Assembly (NCBI GenBank): GCA_020160915.1
Contig: JAIUPK010000006.1
Span: 1-64,000, forward strand
Length of the DNA: 64,000 nucleotides
Reading direction: 5' to 3'
Source: Actinomycetota bacterium
Lineage (GTDB): Bacteria > Actinomycetota > Actinomycetes > Actinomycetales > Microbacteriaceae
Positions 24,443-33,644 of this stretch are shown piece after piece (within the stretch, counting starts at the first letter, position 1; each line of letters begins with the position of its first letter). The position numbers and the translations under genes were made by a program. Under the pieces are notes generated by a model. That model worked only from the letters and a program-made list of their open reading frames with translations, had not been told where the DNA came from and ran no database searches.

Positions 24443-26446
24443 ATGACAGGCATTCACGGGGTCAGCGCTGCGCACCATGCTGGCGCAGAAGACATCGACA
24501 AGTTCGACGATCTGTACTGGCAGTCTCGCACTGATCCCATCGTCGAGGACGATGCATTCCTCGAGCGGATCGTTGCTGGAGCTGAACTGCCCGTGCTCCT
24601 CGCGGCCCTCGCCGCCGCACTCCACGACACCTCAGCGCTGCGGCCGGAGCTCCAGCCACCCCTGACCCCCATCGACACCGAACCGCACCCTAACGGGGGC
24701 ATGACCGACGAGCAGTGCAGGGAGGCGTCGGCGCTCGCGCTCTCGGGGCTCAAGCAGCTTCGGGACAGTGGCATCACCAGTGTCGACATCCTCACAGAGT
24801 CGGAGACGCGCGCAACCCTCGGCTATCTGACCGGGAACCGCGAGGAGTGGTTCGACATGCTGAAGCACGAACTCGACCTCGCTGTGGACAAGGGCGGGAA
24901 ACCGGCGTGGAGCTTCGAAGAACTCGCAGCCGCGCGTGACTTCACGACGCTGATCGTTGGCGCCGGAGTCGCCGGAATCGCCGCCGCCCACCGCTTCGCG
25001 CAGGCCGGCGTCCCGTTCACGATGATCGAAGCGGGGACTACCGTTGGCGGGACTTGGGCCAAAAACACGTACGCCGGTGTGCGACTGGACACGCCCACCT
25101 TCGGGTACTCCTATTCGTTCGCGCAGCGCAGTGACTGGCCTCACCAGTTCGCGCAGGGCGGCGAAGTCCTCGAGTATCTGCGAGATGTCGCACATCGAGC
25201 CGGGATCGTTGACGCCATCGAGTACTCGACGCGGCTATTACGACTGCGGTGGGATGATACGGCTTCCCTCTGGGAGGCGACCACGAGCGCGCCCGACGGC
25301 ACTGTGAATGTTCGGCGATTCTCCGCGGTGATCAGCGCGCTCGGCCAGCTAGACAAGCCGAACATCCCTGACCTTCCCGGTTTCGCGGACTATCGCGGAC
25401 TCACAATGCACTCGCAGGAGTGGCGGCACGACGTGGATCTCGCCGGGAAGCGCGTGGCGGTGATCGGAACCGGCGCGAGCGCCTACCAGATAGTGCCGGC
25501 GATCGTCGACTCTGTCAGCAAGCTCGCCATCTTCCAGCGAAGCGCTCCGTGGATGCTCCCTGCCCCCAACTACCACGAGCCGATCACGGACACCTTCAGG
25601 TGGCTGCGCGCCAAGGTGCCCCACTTCGGGCAGTGGTATCGGCTCTGGGTGATCCTGACCGGCATCCCGGGGCGCGCCCATACCGTCACCGCAGAGCCGG
25701 ACTGGACGGGTGCGCCGCTCAGTGTGTCACGCAAGAACCAGGAACTTCGCGAGTACCTCATCGCCCGCCTCGAAACGCAACTTCAGGGGAGACCCGATCT
25801 CCTCGAGCATGCCATCCCCAACTATCCTCCGGGTGCGAAGCGGATGCTCCGCGACAACGAGGTTTGGTCGGCCGCGCTGCGCGCCGACAAGACCACCCTG
25901 GTGACCAGCGGGATCGCACGCTTCACCGAAAGCGGGGTCGTCGACAGCGACGGCCTGGAGCACGAGGTCGATGCCGTGATCTTCGCGACCGGGTTCAAGC
26001 CGTCCGACTACCTCGACGGAGTCGAGGTAGTCGGACGAGGGGGCACAGAGATCCACGACTTCTGGAACGGCGACGCCCGCGCCTACAACGGGATCACGGT
26101 GCCCGGCTTCCCCAACTTCTTCATGATCTATGGGCCCAACGTGGGCGGTGTCGTGGCCGGCAGCCTTCACTTCATGCTTGAGAGGGCAGTCGAGTACTCG
26201 CTGTCGGCCATCCGTGTCATTCTCGAACGGGGAGTCCGCGGGATCGACGTGCGAGCTGAGGCTATGGACCGATTCGTTGAGTGGGTCGACCGGGGCAATC
26301 GGGCCATGGCATGGGGACAGCCGTACGTGAGCACGTGGTACCAGAACCGGCACGGTCGCGTGTCGCAGATCTGGCCGTACACCAACGTCGAGTACTGGAA
26401 CATCACACACGCAGTCCAGCTCGACGACTACGAGCTCCTGCCTTGA
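24443..26446 (+). CDS. Baeyer-Villiger-type flavin monooxygenase with N-terminal extension
   Basis: This class B flavoprotein monooxygenase has 667 residues. An N-terminal domain of about 160 residues precedes the first Rossmann motif (LIVGAGVAGIAAAHRF near residue 170). This layout is known from 4-hydroxyacetophenone monooxygenase-type enzymes. GGTWAKNTYAGVRLDTP is the conserved FAD region, and YRGLTMHSQEW resembles the FxGxxxHxxxW fingerprint with Tyr for Phe. VAVIGTGASAYQIVPAI is the NADPH Rossmann motif. Such enzymes insert oxygen next to a ketone to form esters or lactones. The next gene encodes a hydrolase that could open the product. The start at 24443 (MTGIHG) is uncertain because the ribosome site is weak. 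Confidence 0.85.
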   Translation: MTGIHGVSAAHHAGAEDIDKFDDLYWQSRTDPIVEDDAFLERIVAGAELPVLLAALAAALHDTSALRPELQPPLTPIDTEPHPNGGMTDEQCREASALALSGLKQLRDSGITSVDILTESETRATLGYLTGNREEWFDMLKHELDLAVDKGGKPAWSFEELAAARDFTTLIVGAGVAGIAAAHRFAQAGVPFTMIEAGTTVGGTWAKNTYAGVRLDTPTFGYSYSFAQRSDWPHQFAQGGEVLEYLRDVAHRAGIVDAIEYSTRLLRLRWDDTASLWEATTSAPDGTVNVRRFSAVISALGQLDKPNIPDLPGFADYRGLTMHSQEWRHDVDLAGKRVAVIGTGASAYQIVPAIVDSVSKLAIFQRSAPWMLPAPNYHEPITDTFRWLRAKVPHFGQWYRLWVILTGIPGRAHTVTAEPDWTGAPLSVSRKNQELREYLIARLETQLQGRPDLLEHAIPNYPPGAKRMLRDNEVWSAALRADKTTLVTSGIARFTESGVVDSDGLEHEVDAVIFATGFKPSDYLDGVEVVGRGGTEIHDFWNGDARAYNGITVPGFPNFFMIYGPNVGGVVAGSLHFMLERAVEYSLSAIRVILERGVRGIDVRAEAMDRFVEWVDRGNRAMAWGQPYVSTWYQNRHGRVSQIWPYTNVEYWNITHAVQLDDYELLP

Positions 26447-26503
26447 GTGACGGAGCGTGCTGCCCGAAGTCGAATCTCAGAAGATCGCAAAGAAGAAGGT
26501 CCA

Positions 26504-27394
26504 ATGCCCCGTCGAACTGAACGGCACCGGCTCATCGTCGACGACCTCCAGACGAGCTACCTCATCGCGGGAGCTGATTCCGCCCCGCCCGTGGTTCTGC
26601 TGCACGATGGCGCCTGGGGAGGTTCGGCGCGGGCCAGCTGGGATGCGATCATCCCCCACCTGGCCGAGTACTACCGCGTGATCGCACCCGACCTGTTCGG
26701 GTACGGCGACTCGAGCAAGGTGGTGCAACTAGACGTCGCGCCCTACGAGTTCCGGCTGCGGCAGGTGGCGGGGTTACTGGACGCCCTCGGGCTTCGTGAC
26801 CGGCGTGCCCACATTGTCGGCAACTCCTTTGGAGGTGCGATGGCGCTTCGCGCATCCACGATCGATTGGTTCGCCTGGCGGATGAGGTCGGCGACGTCCA
26901 TTGCCGGTACGGGCGGACCCTTCCGCACCAAGGAGTCACTGGTATCGCTAGCGCATTTCGACGGATCCGGCGCAGACATGCGTCGCATTGTGCTCCTGCT
27001 GACGGGAGAATTCGACGGCCTCGACGAGTACGTGGACCTCCGCTTGCAGGATGCCAGCAACCCTGGTCACTACCGCGCGGTGGCGGCCGCGGGGCTGGCG
27101 ACGCCGTTTGCGACAACCGTCGGCACCGACCCCTACCCCGCGAGCTTGGCAAGCGCCACAATGCCCATCACGCTCGTTAGCGGAAGGAATGATGACCTCG
27201 TCGAGCGCGACTGGGCCCAGCAGATCGCCGCGCACGCTCCATCGTGCAGCGTGCGCGAGATCGATGGGAGGCACAGCCCTAACATCAGCGATCCCGGGCA
27301 GACCGCGGAGCTGTTGGTCGACATCCTGGTCGAGCACGAACAGCGGGAACTCCAGAATGGCGCGTCCGGGTCCACCGGCACATCGCGCCAGTGA
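26504..27394 (+). CDS. alpha/beta hydrolase (esterase / C-C hydrolase-like)
   Basis: This 296-residue alpha/beta hydrolase has an oxyanion segment LLHDGAWGGSARASWDAIIPHL and the nucleophile elbow VGNSFGGAMAL (Ser near residue 106). An acid region SGRNDD and a final GRHSPNI with the catalytic His complete the triad. The N-terminal pattern recalls meta-cleavage-product hydrolases, but an esterase role on the product of the monooxygenase just upstream is equally likely. The ATG at 26504 is chosen because AAGAAGG precedes it; the in-frame GTG at 26447, directly after the monooxygenase stop, has none. Confidence 0.82.
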   Translation: MPRRTERHRLIVDDLQTSYLIAGADSAPPVVLLHDGAWGGSARASWDAIIPHLAEYYRVIAPDLFGYGDSSKVVQLDVAPYEFRLRQVAGLLDALGLRDRRAHIVGNSFGGAMALRASTIDWFAWRMRSATSIAGTGGPFRTKESLVSLAHFDGSGADMRRIVLLLTGEFDGLDEYVDLRLQDASNPGHYRAVAAAGLATPFATTVGTDPYPASLASATMPITLVSGRNDDLVERDWAQQIAAHAPSCSVREIDGRHSPNISDPGQTAELLVDILVEHEQRELQNGASGSTGTSRQ

Positions 27395-27488
27395 GGCACG
27401 GCGGGCACCATCATGCCAGTATGTATGAAAGTATGCAGTCGCCGCAGGTGTACACCCGGCTCGTTACTGGCGAAGAAGGACCGAGACC

Positions 27489-28343
27489 ATGACAAGCTCG
27501 CTTGCGACCACGGACAGCGTCTATGAACGCCTGACCAACGCGAGACTGTCGCCGGCTCAACGGCGTATCGCCCGGTACATTATCGACCACCGTGCGTCTG
27601 CGGCTTTCCTCACGAGTCAGAGCATCGCGAGTCAGGTGGGCGTGAGTCAGCCGTCGGTCTCCCGATTCGCGTCGGCGCTGGGGTACCTGAGCTTCTCCGA
27701 GTTCAAGCGTGCCCTGCAGGCCTGGGCCCAATCGGACGTCTCGGCCCTTACGCGCACCCAGACCCGCACAAGTCCGCTGAGCGAGGCGATCGGCACTGAG
27801 ATCGCCAACCTCCGGTGGCTCAGCCAGTCAGCCGCCTTGGAGGAGCAGATCGCTCGCGTCGGCGCGGCGATCATGTCCTCCGACCGGCTCCCCGTGATCG
27901 GTTTGCGCATCTCGCGCTCCTTCGCCCAGCACTTCGCCTACCTAGGCAGCAAGGTGCGTTCGGGCATCTCCGTGATCGATCGCAGCGACACCGAGGCGAA
28001 GGAGCATCTGGAGCGAATGATCAGCGAGGGCGCCACGTGGTGCCTCGCGTTCCTTCTGCCCCGCTACCCAAGGGAAGCCTGCGATCTGGTGCGTTTCGCG
28101 CGGCAGAGCGGCCTCAAGGTAGCCGTTCTCAGTGACGAGTCCTTCGCAGCGGTGGGCCTTGAGACCGATGAACTCATCACCGTTCGCCTGGGCACCGGCC
28201 TACTCTTCGACACGTCGGCCGCGATGGATGTGATGACGAGCGCGCTGCTTCACGCGATGGCGGATTCGCGCCCGAACTTGTCCCAGGAAGGTCTCGAGCA
28301 GTTCGAGCGCTACGCAACCGAACTGGACGTGTTCGAGGCCTAG
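27489..28343 (+). CDS. MurR/RpiR family transcriptional regulator
   Basis: This 284-residue regulator has an N-terminal RpiR helix-turn-helix (LTSQSIASQVGVSQPSVSRFASALGYLSFSEFKRAL, about residues 38-75) and a C-terminal SIS domain (about residues 115-255). The start has GAAGGA upstream. It follows the monooxygenase and hydrolase genes and converges with the cytochrome b gene, overlapping it by 4 bases. As the only regulator in the 17-40 kb island, it is the natural candidate to bind the TCTGAA-N8-TTCAGA repeats. The usual SIS ligand is a phosphosugar, but other effectors are known in the family. Confidence 0.87.
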   Translation: MTSSLATTDSVYERLTNARLSPAQRRIARYIIDHRASAAFLTSQSIASQVGVSQPSVSRFASALGYLSFSEFKRALQAWAQSDVSALTRTQTRTSPLSEAIGTEIANLRWLSQSAALEEQIARVGAAIMSSDRLPVIGLRISRSFAQHFAYLGSKVRSGISVIDRSDTEAKEHLERMISEGATWCLAFLLPRYPREACDLVRFARQSGLKVAVLSDESFAAVGLETDELITVRLGTGLLFDTSAAMDVMTSALLHAMADSRPNLSQEGLEQFERYATELDVFEA

Positions 28344-29377
28344 CGACCCGAGACCGTGCCGAACGCCCGCGCGATCGATGAGAGAATGAGCGGTCGGGCT
28401 GCGAGCCACGCCGCGGCGATGACAGCAAGCGATCCGAGGAAGATCGCGAACCCCAACCAGTCGCCCGCATATGCCCCGGGGTCGGTCGACCCGCGGGCCG
28501 CGTACATATGGTTCAGATTGCGCAGAGCGCCGGTCGCCAGCACGAGCGCGACATGCACGATGATGAACACCACGAAATAGAGCATCACGGGAAAGTGCAC
28601 CGCGCGTGCCCATTCCACGGGGAACACGCGGCCGAGCATGGTGTTGCGGGGCCAGAGGCCCGACATGCGCACGCCGGTGAGCGTTGCCAGAGGCGCTGCG
28701 ATGAAGATGGTCGTGAAGTAGGCCAGCAGCTGCAAGCTGTTGTAGTTCACCCAGCCATTCTCGGTCGGCCAGTCCAGAGTGAGGTACTGGACTCCCGCCG
28801 ACACGGCATTGGGCCACACGTCCCATGTCAACGGGACGACCCGCATCCATTGCCCGGTGAGAAATAGCAGCACCAAGAAGGCGACGCCGTTGACGATCCA
28901 GAGAATGTCGAGCGCTTGATGGAACCACGCGGACAGGCTGATGCGTGCACCAGAACGCCATCGGGGCGTCCAGTGAACCCGCGGACGCCTCTGGATCCGA
29001 ATCTGAAGGCCAGTTCGGATGATCAGCACCATAACGAAAGAATTGAGAAAGTGCTGCCACGCCAACCAGGCCGGGAAGCCGACCGGCGCACCCGGCGGCA
29101 ACTCGGTCTCGCCCGGGTAGCTGCTCATGAAGTCGCGCATGAAGGGAAGGGTCACCAACCACCGACTCGCCACCACTGCGGCTGCCGCTGCGGCAACCAC
29201 GATCAGCGCACCAATGGCCACTCGCAGCTTCCACCCGGCTGGTCGTTCTTGCCTGTCCGAGCCCTCGTCGACGGTCTCCGCAGGGTGTGATCTAGGACTG
29301 ACGACATTCTCAGCTCTGGGCGATGCGCCGGGTGGCGTGCGCGGCAAACCACGGCGGATCGGGCTGTCGTCGGTCAT
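28340..29377 (-). CDS. membrane cytochrome b-type electron transfer protein
   Basis: This integral membrane protein of 345 residues has about five to six hydrophobic helices, after a Pro/Arg-rich N-terminus of about 50 residues. Histidines sit in helices in the pattern expected for di-heme cytochrome b561/FdnI-like subunits: WQHFLNSFVMV, SAWFHQALDILW, and VHFPVMLYFVVFIIVHVALV. Such proteins pass electrons between quinone and a partner dehydrogenase. It directly follows etfA (AGGAGG ribosome site at the etfA end), so it may connect ETF to the menaquinone pool. This differs from the usual ETF:quinone oxidoreductase, and the inference rests on gene order. Confidence 0.72.
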   Translation of the reverse strand: MTDDSPIRRGLPRTPPGASPRAENVVSPRSHPAETVDEGSDRQERPAGWKLRVAIGALIVVAAAAAAVVASRWLVTLPFMRDFMSSYPGETELPPGAPVGFPAWLAWQHFLNSFVMVLIIRTGLQIRIQRRPRVHWTPRWRSGARISLSAWFHQALDILWIVNGVAFLVLLFLTGQWMRVVPLTWDVWPNAVSAGVQYLTLDWPTENGWVNYNSLQLLAYFTTIFIAAPLATLTGVRMSGLWPRNTMLGRVFPVEWARAVHFPVMLYFVVFIIVHVALVLATGALRNLNHMYAARGSTDPGAYAGDWLGFAIFLGSLAVIAAAWLAARPLILSSIARAFGTVSGR

Positions 29378-29381
29378 CGGA

Positions 29382-30359
29382 TCAGTTCCTCCTAGCGCGG
29401 AGTTCTGCAATCAGCTGGGGAACCACCGCGAACAGATCACCGACAACACCGAAGTCGGCGATCTCGAAGATGGGGGCGTCTGGGTCCTTGTTCACGGCCA
29501 CGATCGTGCCCGCAGTCTGCATCCCGGCCCGATGCTGGACGGCACCCGAGATGCCGAGCGCAAGGTAGAGCTGTGGCGAGACGGAGGCACCGGTTTGTCC
29601 CACTTGTTGGGACGGGGCCGCGAACCCCGCATCGACGGCCGCCCTCGACGCTCCGACGGCGGCATCGAGCTCGTCGGCTAGCTCCTCGACAAGCGCGAAG
29701 CTAGCCGCCGAGCCCAACCCTCGGCCGCCGGAAACCACTCGGGCAGCCCCGCGGAGATCGGGGCGCGCCGATGTCGTGTCGTCGAGTTCCACTCGCGTCA
29801 CCCTCGCGGCACGCGTACCGGAGGGTGCTGCGGTCAGAAGCTCCACGTCTGGTTGTTTGACGGATTCGACCTGAGCATCAAGAGCTCCGTGACGGACGGT
29901 CACCACCAAGGGTCCAAAGGTCGCCGCTGACGCGACGCTGTAGGCACCGCCATAGACCGAATGACGCGCCACAATACCTTCCTCGTCGCGCTCGACCCCG
30001 ACGGCGTCAACGGCCACGGCAGCGCCAATGCGCGCCGCAAGGCGGCCGGCTGCCTCCCGGCCGTCCAGGCTATTCGCAATGAGCACGGCATCGGGAGCGA
30101 CATGCGCGCAGGCGATCGCGAGCGCATCGACGGTAGGGACAGTGAGCTGTCCCGTGGATCCCTCATATTCGACGACCAGGACGCGTCTAGCTCCGACCGA
30201 TCCGGCGGACTGAGCCACGGCGGCACAAGTGCCCGGCCTCGCGACCACTAGAAGCACCGGCTCTCCCACGCTCTCGGCCATGGCGAGGAGCCGCGCCGTG
30301 CTCGCCGCGAAAATTCCCGCCGGTGACACTTCGGCCTGTACGAGAATCGTGCTCCCCAC
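29382..30359 (-). CDS. etfA: electron transfer flavoprotein, alpha subunit
   Basis: This 325-residue ETF alpha subunit has the C-terminal FAD-binding domain intact: RVVSGGRGLGSAASF near residue 205, SQQVGQTGASVSPQLYLALGISGAVQH near residue 250, and AGTIVAVNKDPDAPIFEIADFGVVGDLF near residue 283. It accepts electrons from flavoprotein dehydrogenases together with EtfB. The GTG start shares one base with the etfB stop (TAGTG), giving translational coupling. It is an operon member with hutF and the cytochrome b gene, which is unusual for ETF. Confidence 0.92.
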   Translation of the reverse strand: MGSTILVQAEVSPAGIFAASTARLLAMAESVGEPVLLVVARPGTCAAVAQSAGSVGARRVLVVEYEGSTGQLTVPTVDALAIACAHVAPDAVLIANSLDGREAAGRLAARIGAAVAVDAVGVERDEEGIVARHSVYGGAYSVASAATFGPLVVTVRHGALDAQVESVKQPDVELLTAAPSGTRAARVTRVELDDTTSARPDLRGAARVVSGGRGLGSAASFALVEELADELDAAVGASRAAVDAGFAAPSQQVGQTGASVSPQLYLALGISGAVQHRAGMQTAGTIVAVNKDPDAPIFEIADFGVVGDLFAVVPQLIAELRARRN

Positions 30360-31141
30360 TACACGAGTCCCTTCTCGATCAGGAATCTCGCAAGCTGCGT
30401 ACCAGCGTCTCCGGAGTCATGGATCGTGGTGCCCGCGATGCGAGCTGGCCTCGCCGATACGTCCACCATGATGGAGCGCGCGACCTCCGTCGCAGGCACC
30501 CACCCCATCTCGGCGAGTGACCACTTCGCGACTGACTTCCGCTTCGCAGCGATGATCCCAGCGAAGGTGGGAAACCGCGCTTCGGGAAAGGTCTCGGTGA
30601 TGGACGCCACGGCTGGGAGATCGGCTTCGATGCTCACGTTGGCGGAATCCGAAACACGCATGCCAGTCAGAGCGCTGTCGGTCAGACTCAACGATGACAG
30701 GCCGGTAGCGTTCGGCCACCCGAGCAGTTCCGACATCATGGCCGGAACGATCCCCGCTGATCCGTCGCTCGACTGGTCGCCAGCAAGCACAAGATCCACA
30801 TCGCCGATCTTGCGGACCGCCGACGCCAGCACTTCGGCGGTCAGCAGGAGGTCGGCACCGATCAGGGCGTCATCAACAATGTGGACAGCCGAATCAGCCC
30901 CCATCGCGAGCGCCTTCTGCAGCGTCGCGGTGGTGGTCCTAGGGCCCATCGACACAACGATGATCTCCGCATTGTGACCCCGCTCCCGATAGGCGAGTGC
31001 GGCTTCGATGGCGCGTTCACCGATCTCGTCCAGAACGGGCTCGGATCGGAGCCGCTCGCTCAGGCCAGTCCCTAGGTCCAACGTTCTGGTCCCGTAGGTG
31101 TCCGGGACCTCCTTGACCATCACGACGATCTTCATCGACAC
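30359..31141 (-). CDS. etfB: electron transfer flavoprotein, beta subunit
   Basis: This 260-residue ETF beta subunit starts with MKIVVMVKEVPDTYGTRTLD. ERAIEAALAYRERG and DLVLAGDQSSDGSAGIVPAMMSELLGWPN are the conserved AMP-binding segments, followed by LPAVASITETFPEARFPTFAGIIAAKRK. The GTG at 31141 overlaps the hutF stop by one base (TAGTG); an ATG two codons later at 31135 is the alternative start. It pairs with EtfA to carry electrons, probably from a dehydrogenase encoded in this island. Confidence 0.92.
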   Translation of the reverse strand: MSMKIVVMVKEVPDTYGTRTLDLGTGLSERLRSEPVLDEIGERAIEAALAYRERGHNAEIIVVSMGPRTTTATLQKALAMGADSAVHIVDDALIGADLLLTAEVLASAVRKIGDVDLVLAGDQSSDGSAGIVPAMMSELLGWPNATGLSSLSLTDSALTGMRVSDSANVSIEADLPAVASITETFPEARFPTFAGIIAAKRKSVAKWSLAEMGWVPATEVARSIMVDVSARPARIAGTTIHDSGDAGTQLARFLIEKGLV

Positions 31142-32433
31142 TACCTGCCCGCACTCGTCGGACGGGTAAGCCGTCCCGCGACGATCGTCGCCCTGATGTC
31201 AGCTGATCGCGCAACGACTGGCAGTTGGATGGCCTCGGCCCCTGCCGTTCGTGGGGAGGCAGCGTCGAGTTCGACTGCATCGAACGGGTTGCCTACTCGC
31301 AAGCCTGGCGAGCGTTGATCGTCTACAAGACCGAGCGCGCGGTAGCCCTCCACAGTGCCCGCGCGCCAGAGAACCTCCGGGGTGAAGACTCCACGGCGCT
31401 CGGAGCGCAGACGCTGATCGTACTCAAGGCGAGTGAGCTCTTCCAGCGGATCGAGGACGACGTGCTGGTCGGAACCGATCGCCAGCCGAGCTCCCGCTTC
31501 AAGTAGTTCAGGTGCGGGCCCGATTCCGTCCCCGAGGTCTGCCTCGGTGGTAGGGCACATGACGACTGTCGCGCCTGCCGTTCCCAGCTGCCTGATGTCC
31601 CCCTCGGTGAGGTGTGTGGCATGTACCGCGGAGAATCGAGGCGATATTAGTCCGTGTTCTGCTAAGAGACCGACTGGCGTCAGTCCGTATGCCGCGAAGC
31701 AGGCATCATTCTCGGCGCGTTGCTCCGAGATATGGGCGTGCAGGGGCACCTCAGGTGGCAATCCCGCCGAGATCGCGGTGAGGTCATCGCGGGACACGGC
31801 TCGCACTGAGTGGATCGCTGCTCCCACCGTGACCAGACCACCACCCACGCTTCGCAGTGCGTCACGCAGCGCGTGCCATCGCTCGAGCCAGCGTTGAACG
31901 TCGCCGTCACCGAAGCGACGTTGCCGAGCAGAGAGCGGTTGTCCGATACCTCCTCGCAGGTAGCACGCATCGAGTAGAACGAGGCGAATTCCCACCGATT
32001 CAGCAGCGGCGGCAAGCGCAAGCTCCATGGCATGGTCCGCATACGCCTCACCGCCCTCAGAGTGGTGCACGTAGTGGAACTCCCCCACCGCCGTGTACCC
32101 CGCGTCACGCATCTCCGTGAAGACCGTCTCCGCGAGCTCGTGATAGCGGTCGGGGTCGAGGTCAGCGGCCTCGGCGTACATGCGTTCCCGCCACTGCCAG
32201 AAGTCGCCGCCGTCCGCGTGGGTACGGCCGCGCAATCTGCGGTGGAACGCGTGGGAATGTGCGTTCCCGAAGCCAGGTACGACGGTGTCGAGTTCCACGT
32301 CGGTGGGATCGGGATCTTCATCCGCTGAGATGGCGGTGATGACACCGTCGGCCACGAGCACGCGAACACGGCCGCGGAAGGTGCCATCGAGGAGCGCCGC
32401 CCGGCAGAAGTACGAACTGCCCGCGTGAGTCAC
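31141..32433 (-). CDS. hutF: formimidoylglutamate deiminase
   Basis: This amidohydrolase has 430 residues and converts N-formimino-L-glutamate to N-formyl-L-glutamate and ammonia. HutF hallmarks are clear: GNAHSHAFHRRLRGRTH near residue 58, FWQWRERMYAEA, AVGEFHYVHHSEGG, GAAIHSVRAVS, HISEQRAEN, VHATHL and CPTTEADLGDGI. The late AIGSDQHVVLDPLEELTRLEY region carries the catalytic Asp. The start is GTG at 32433, overlapping the amidohydrolase stop by 4 bases (GTGA). It implies that formiminoglutamate is an intermediate of the pathway here. Confidence 0.93.
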   Translation of the reverse strand: MTHAGSSYFCRAALLDGTFRGRVRVLVADGVITAISADEDPDPTDVELDTVVPGFGNAHSHAFHRRLRGRTHADGGDFWQWRERMYAEAADLDPDRYHELAETVFTEMRDAGYTAVGEFHYVHHSEGGEAYADHAMELALAAAAESVGIRLVLLDACYLRGGIGQPLSARQRRFGDGDVQRWLERWHALRDALRSVGGGLVTVGAAIHSVRAVSRDDLTAISAGLPPEVPLHAHISEQRAENDACFAAYGLTPVGLLAEHGLISPRFSAVHATHLTEGDIRQLGTAGATVVMCPTTEADLGDGIGPAPELLEAGARLAIGSDQHVVLDPLEELTRLEYDQRLRSERRGVFTPEVLWRAGTVEGYRALGLVDDQRSPGLRVGNPFDAVELDAASPRTAGAEAIQLPVVARSADIRATIVAGRLTRPTSAGR

Positions 32434-33644
32434 GACGTCTCCTCCCCTGCGAGCCGCTTCAGCACTTCGGCAAGCCCCCGCGCTCCTGTCTCGCAATCCA
32501 CGTGCCGTGCCGTCTCGCCAGGCGAATGAGATACGCCGGTGGGATTACGTACGAAGATCATTGCGGATGGCAGGTGCGGTGCCAGGATGCCAGCATCGTG
32601 ACCTGCACCGGTCGGAATGGATGGCACGCCGCCCAGAATATGTGCCACTCGAGAGGTGAGCTCATCGTGGAACGTGACCAGTGGTGAGAAGGACTCCTCG
32701 TTCACATCGAGGCTGCAGCCTTCCGCCGCCACGCATTCGCCGATGAGCTTCAGCGTCGCAGCGAGTTGGTCCCGAACATCCTGATCCGACGCACCCCGGA
32801 TGTCGAGCCAAGCGTCGACACGCGATGCGACCACATTGGTCCCGTTCGGGGTCACGGCAAGGCGACCAACAGTCGCCCGCGCAGCCGATTCCCCCTCGAG
32901 CGCAACCCGACGCACCGCGAGAACCGCTGCCGACGCAGCTACGACGGGATCGCGGCGGTCCCGCATCGGCGTCGTGCCCGCATGGTTGCCTTCCCCGTGG
33001 ATCGAGACCCTCCAACGACCATGCGAGAGGATCGCCGAGGCAACCGCCAACGGCAGCCCCCGCTGCTCAAGGTCGAGCCCCTGCTCCACATGCAACTCCA
33101 CGAACGCACTCAACCACGCAAGTCGCTTGGGGTCCGCGCCGAGACGCGACACGTCGAGTTCTTCGCGCCGCCACGCGGACTCCAAAGTCGTGCCGTCGGA
33201 GTCCGACCGCACGAGCGCTGCCTGCGGGTCGATCTCGCCAACGAGAAGTCGACTGCCGAGACATGGCATGCCGAACCGGGAACCCTCCTCTTCGGCGAAC
33301 GCACAGATCGCCACCGGACGCGAGGGCACCCACCCTTGCGCCTGCAGGAGGGCGACGGCCTCGAACGCGCTCGCAATTCCGAGGGGCCCGTCATAGGTTC
33401 CGCCACCGGGCACCGAGTCAAGATGACTGCCTGTCGCGATCGTCCCAGGGCCGGGCGAGCCCCACCATGCCCAGAGGTTGCCGTTTCCGTCCACCTCCGT
33501 GGAGAGTCCAACCTTCTCGGCCGACGAACGGAACCAGTCACGCAGTTGAACCTCGGCCTGATCGAACAGGTGGCGCGAGTAGCCGCCGCGAAGCTCGTCG
33601 CGACCGATCTCGCGGATCTCATCAAGACGCTCACGAACCGACAT
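32430..33644 (-). CDS. M20 family amidohydrolase (AllC / N-carbamoyl-L-amino acid hydrolase type)
   Basis: This 404-residue Zn/Mn amidase has the family metal ligands: TGSHLDSVPGGGTYDGPLG (His, Asp), FAEEEGSRFGMPCLGS (Glu pair), FVELHVEQGLDLEQRG (His) and GAGHDAGIL / VSHSPGE (His). Known members hydrolyse allantoate, beta-ureidopropionate or N-carbamoyl amino acids. Here it overlaps hutF, and no classical hutG is present. It may therefore remove the formyl group from N-formylglutamate, or act on N-carbamoylglutamate if an oxidative hydantoin route operates. The reaction is inferred, while the family assignment is firm. Confidence 0.85.
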   Translation of the reverse strand: MSVRERLDEIREIGRDELRGGYSRHLFDQAEVQLRDWFRSSAEKVGLSTEVDGNGNLWAWWGSPGPGTIATGSHLDSVPGGGTYDGPLGIASAFEAVALLQAQGWVPSRPVAICAFAEEEGSRFGMPCLGSRLLVGEIDPQAALVRSDSDGTTLESAWRREELDVSRLGADPKRLAWLSAFVELHVEQGLDLEQRGLPLAVASAILSHGRWRVSIHGEGNHAGTTPMRDRRDPVVAASAAVLAVRRVALEGESAARATVGRLAVTPNGTNVVASRVDAWLDIRGASDQDVRDQLAATLKLIGECVAAEGCSLDVNEESFSPLVTFHDELTSRVAHILGGVPSIPTGAGHDAGILAPHLPSAMIFVRNPTGVSHSPGETARHVDCETGARGLAEVLKRLAGEETS

